A program made the position numbers and the translations under genes. Below, piece after piece: positions 5,918 through 6,039 of a stretch of DNA of 6,039 nucleotides. The notes beneath the pieces were generated by a model. The model worked only from the letters and a program-made list of their open reading frames with translations. It searched no databases and was not told the origin of the DNA. The DNA is from an uncultured Neisseria sp. (GTDB lineage Bacteria > Pseudomonadota > Gammaproteobacteria > Burkholderiales > Neisseriaceae). The number at the start of each line of letters is the position of its first letter. Position 1 is the first letter of the stretch. The stretch spans positions 1 through 6,039 of the forward strand of contig CALFOA010000160.1 in NCBI GenBank assembly GCA_937919795.1, written 5' to 3'.

Positions 5918-5923
5918 TATACT
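5918..5923 (+). promoter_or_regulatory. Candidate -10 box for the rightward secreted-protein gene
   Basis: TATACT matches 5 of 6 of the -10 consensus and lies 35 bp before the ATG. At 17 bases upstream the -35 position reads TAAGCA, a poor match, so the promoter may depend on the A11 tract or an activator. Confidence 0.3.
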
Positions 5924-5958
5924 ATTAACATAACAACATACCGCAGAAAAACCGTTCA

Positions 5959-6039
5959 ATGAAATTATTCCGACTCCAAGCCCTGCCCCTTTGCCTGGGC
6001 GCGGCCTTCGCCGCTTTTTCTCTGCCCGCGACGGCACAA
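5959..6039 (+). CDS. Exported protein, N-terminal signal peptide only
   Basis: The ATG at 5959-5961 opens a frame of 27 codons to the right edge. The peptide starts MKLFRLQALPLCLGAAF and continues AAFSLPATAQ: a short positive N-region (Lys2, Arg5), a hydrophobic core (about 8-20) and LPATA-Q, a likely signal peptidase I site. The cysteine at 12 lies inside the core and is not a lipobox. The product is therefore a periplasmic or outer-membrane protein. Base composition is GC-rich compared with the upstream gap, as expected for real coding sequence. No strong Shine-Dalgarno sequence is visible. The mature protein is outside the window, so its function cannot be named. Confidence 0.75.
   Translation, partial: MKLFRLQALPLCLGAAFAAFSLPATAQ

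Larger units (their letters stand above)
5605..5958. other. Divergent intergenic region with palindromes, no gene seen
   Basis: This stretch separates the leftward operon from the rightward gene at 5959. I see no coding frame of useful length. It holds a near-palindrome at 5621-5648 (GTTTAA and TTAAAC around an ATTTTAAAAT core), the palindrome at 5801-5812, an inverted pair ACCAATCA (5822-5829) and TGATTGGT (5864-5871), and an A11 tract. These may be regulatory sites for one or both flanking genes. Confidence 0.5.

Noticed and set aside
1..6039. CRISPR array, tRNA, rRNA or insertion sequence
   Set aside because: No repeated spacer pattern, no tRNA-like or rRNA stretch, and no transposase or terminal repeats were seen.

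Overview
The window looks like chromosomal DNA of a Neisseriaceae bacterium. The clearest sign is a DNA uptake sequence (DUS): the 12-mer TGCCTGTCTGAA occurs twice, exactly, on the minus strand (3722-3733 and 4634-4645). From memory this is the 'TG-wadDUS' dialect described for Neisseria wadsworthii and close relatives. A third site at 2483-2494 carries the classical Neisseria core GCCGTCTGAA instead. The protein sequences fit a beta-proteobacterium.

Left part (1 to about 2350) is AT-rich, has no exact DUS, and looks like an accessory module transcribed leftwards. In transcription order it holds a TerB-like protein (1806-2192), a 370-residue coiled-coil and glycine-zipper protein (663-1775), and a protein with an HNH/HNN-nuclease-like signature that runs off the left edge (1-590). 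The last one is open to the window edge with no stop codon. Each gene has a good ribosome binding site. A perfect 16-bp hairpin separates the second and third genes. I suspect a defence or stress module, but this is inference.

The middle (2464-3354) is a WYL-domain transcriptional regulator, also leftward. Its true start is probably an ATG 60 bases inside the longest frame. It is flanked by two gaps: one of 271 bp that may hold a small gene remnant, and an AT-rich one of 380 bp.

The right part has higher GC and looks like core genome: a leftward operon of a 23-codon leader ORF (5474-5545), a MoaC-family protein (4967-5464), MoeB (4193-4960) and D-aminoacyl-tRNA deacylase Dtd (3735-4196). The genes are nearly contiguous or overlap (9, 6 and -4 bp between them). 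moaC and moeB belong to molybdenum cofactor synthesis; dtd is a translation proofreading enzyme. The MoaC-like protein aligns well over its middle but lacks two residues equivalent to E. coli Asp17 and Lys147, which are thought to be catalytic. A 413-bp gap with palindromes and an A11 tract leads to a rightward gene (5959 onward), of which only a signal peptide is visible.
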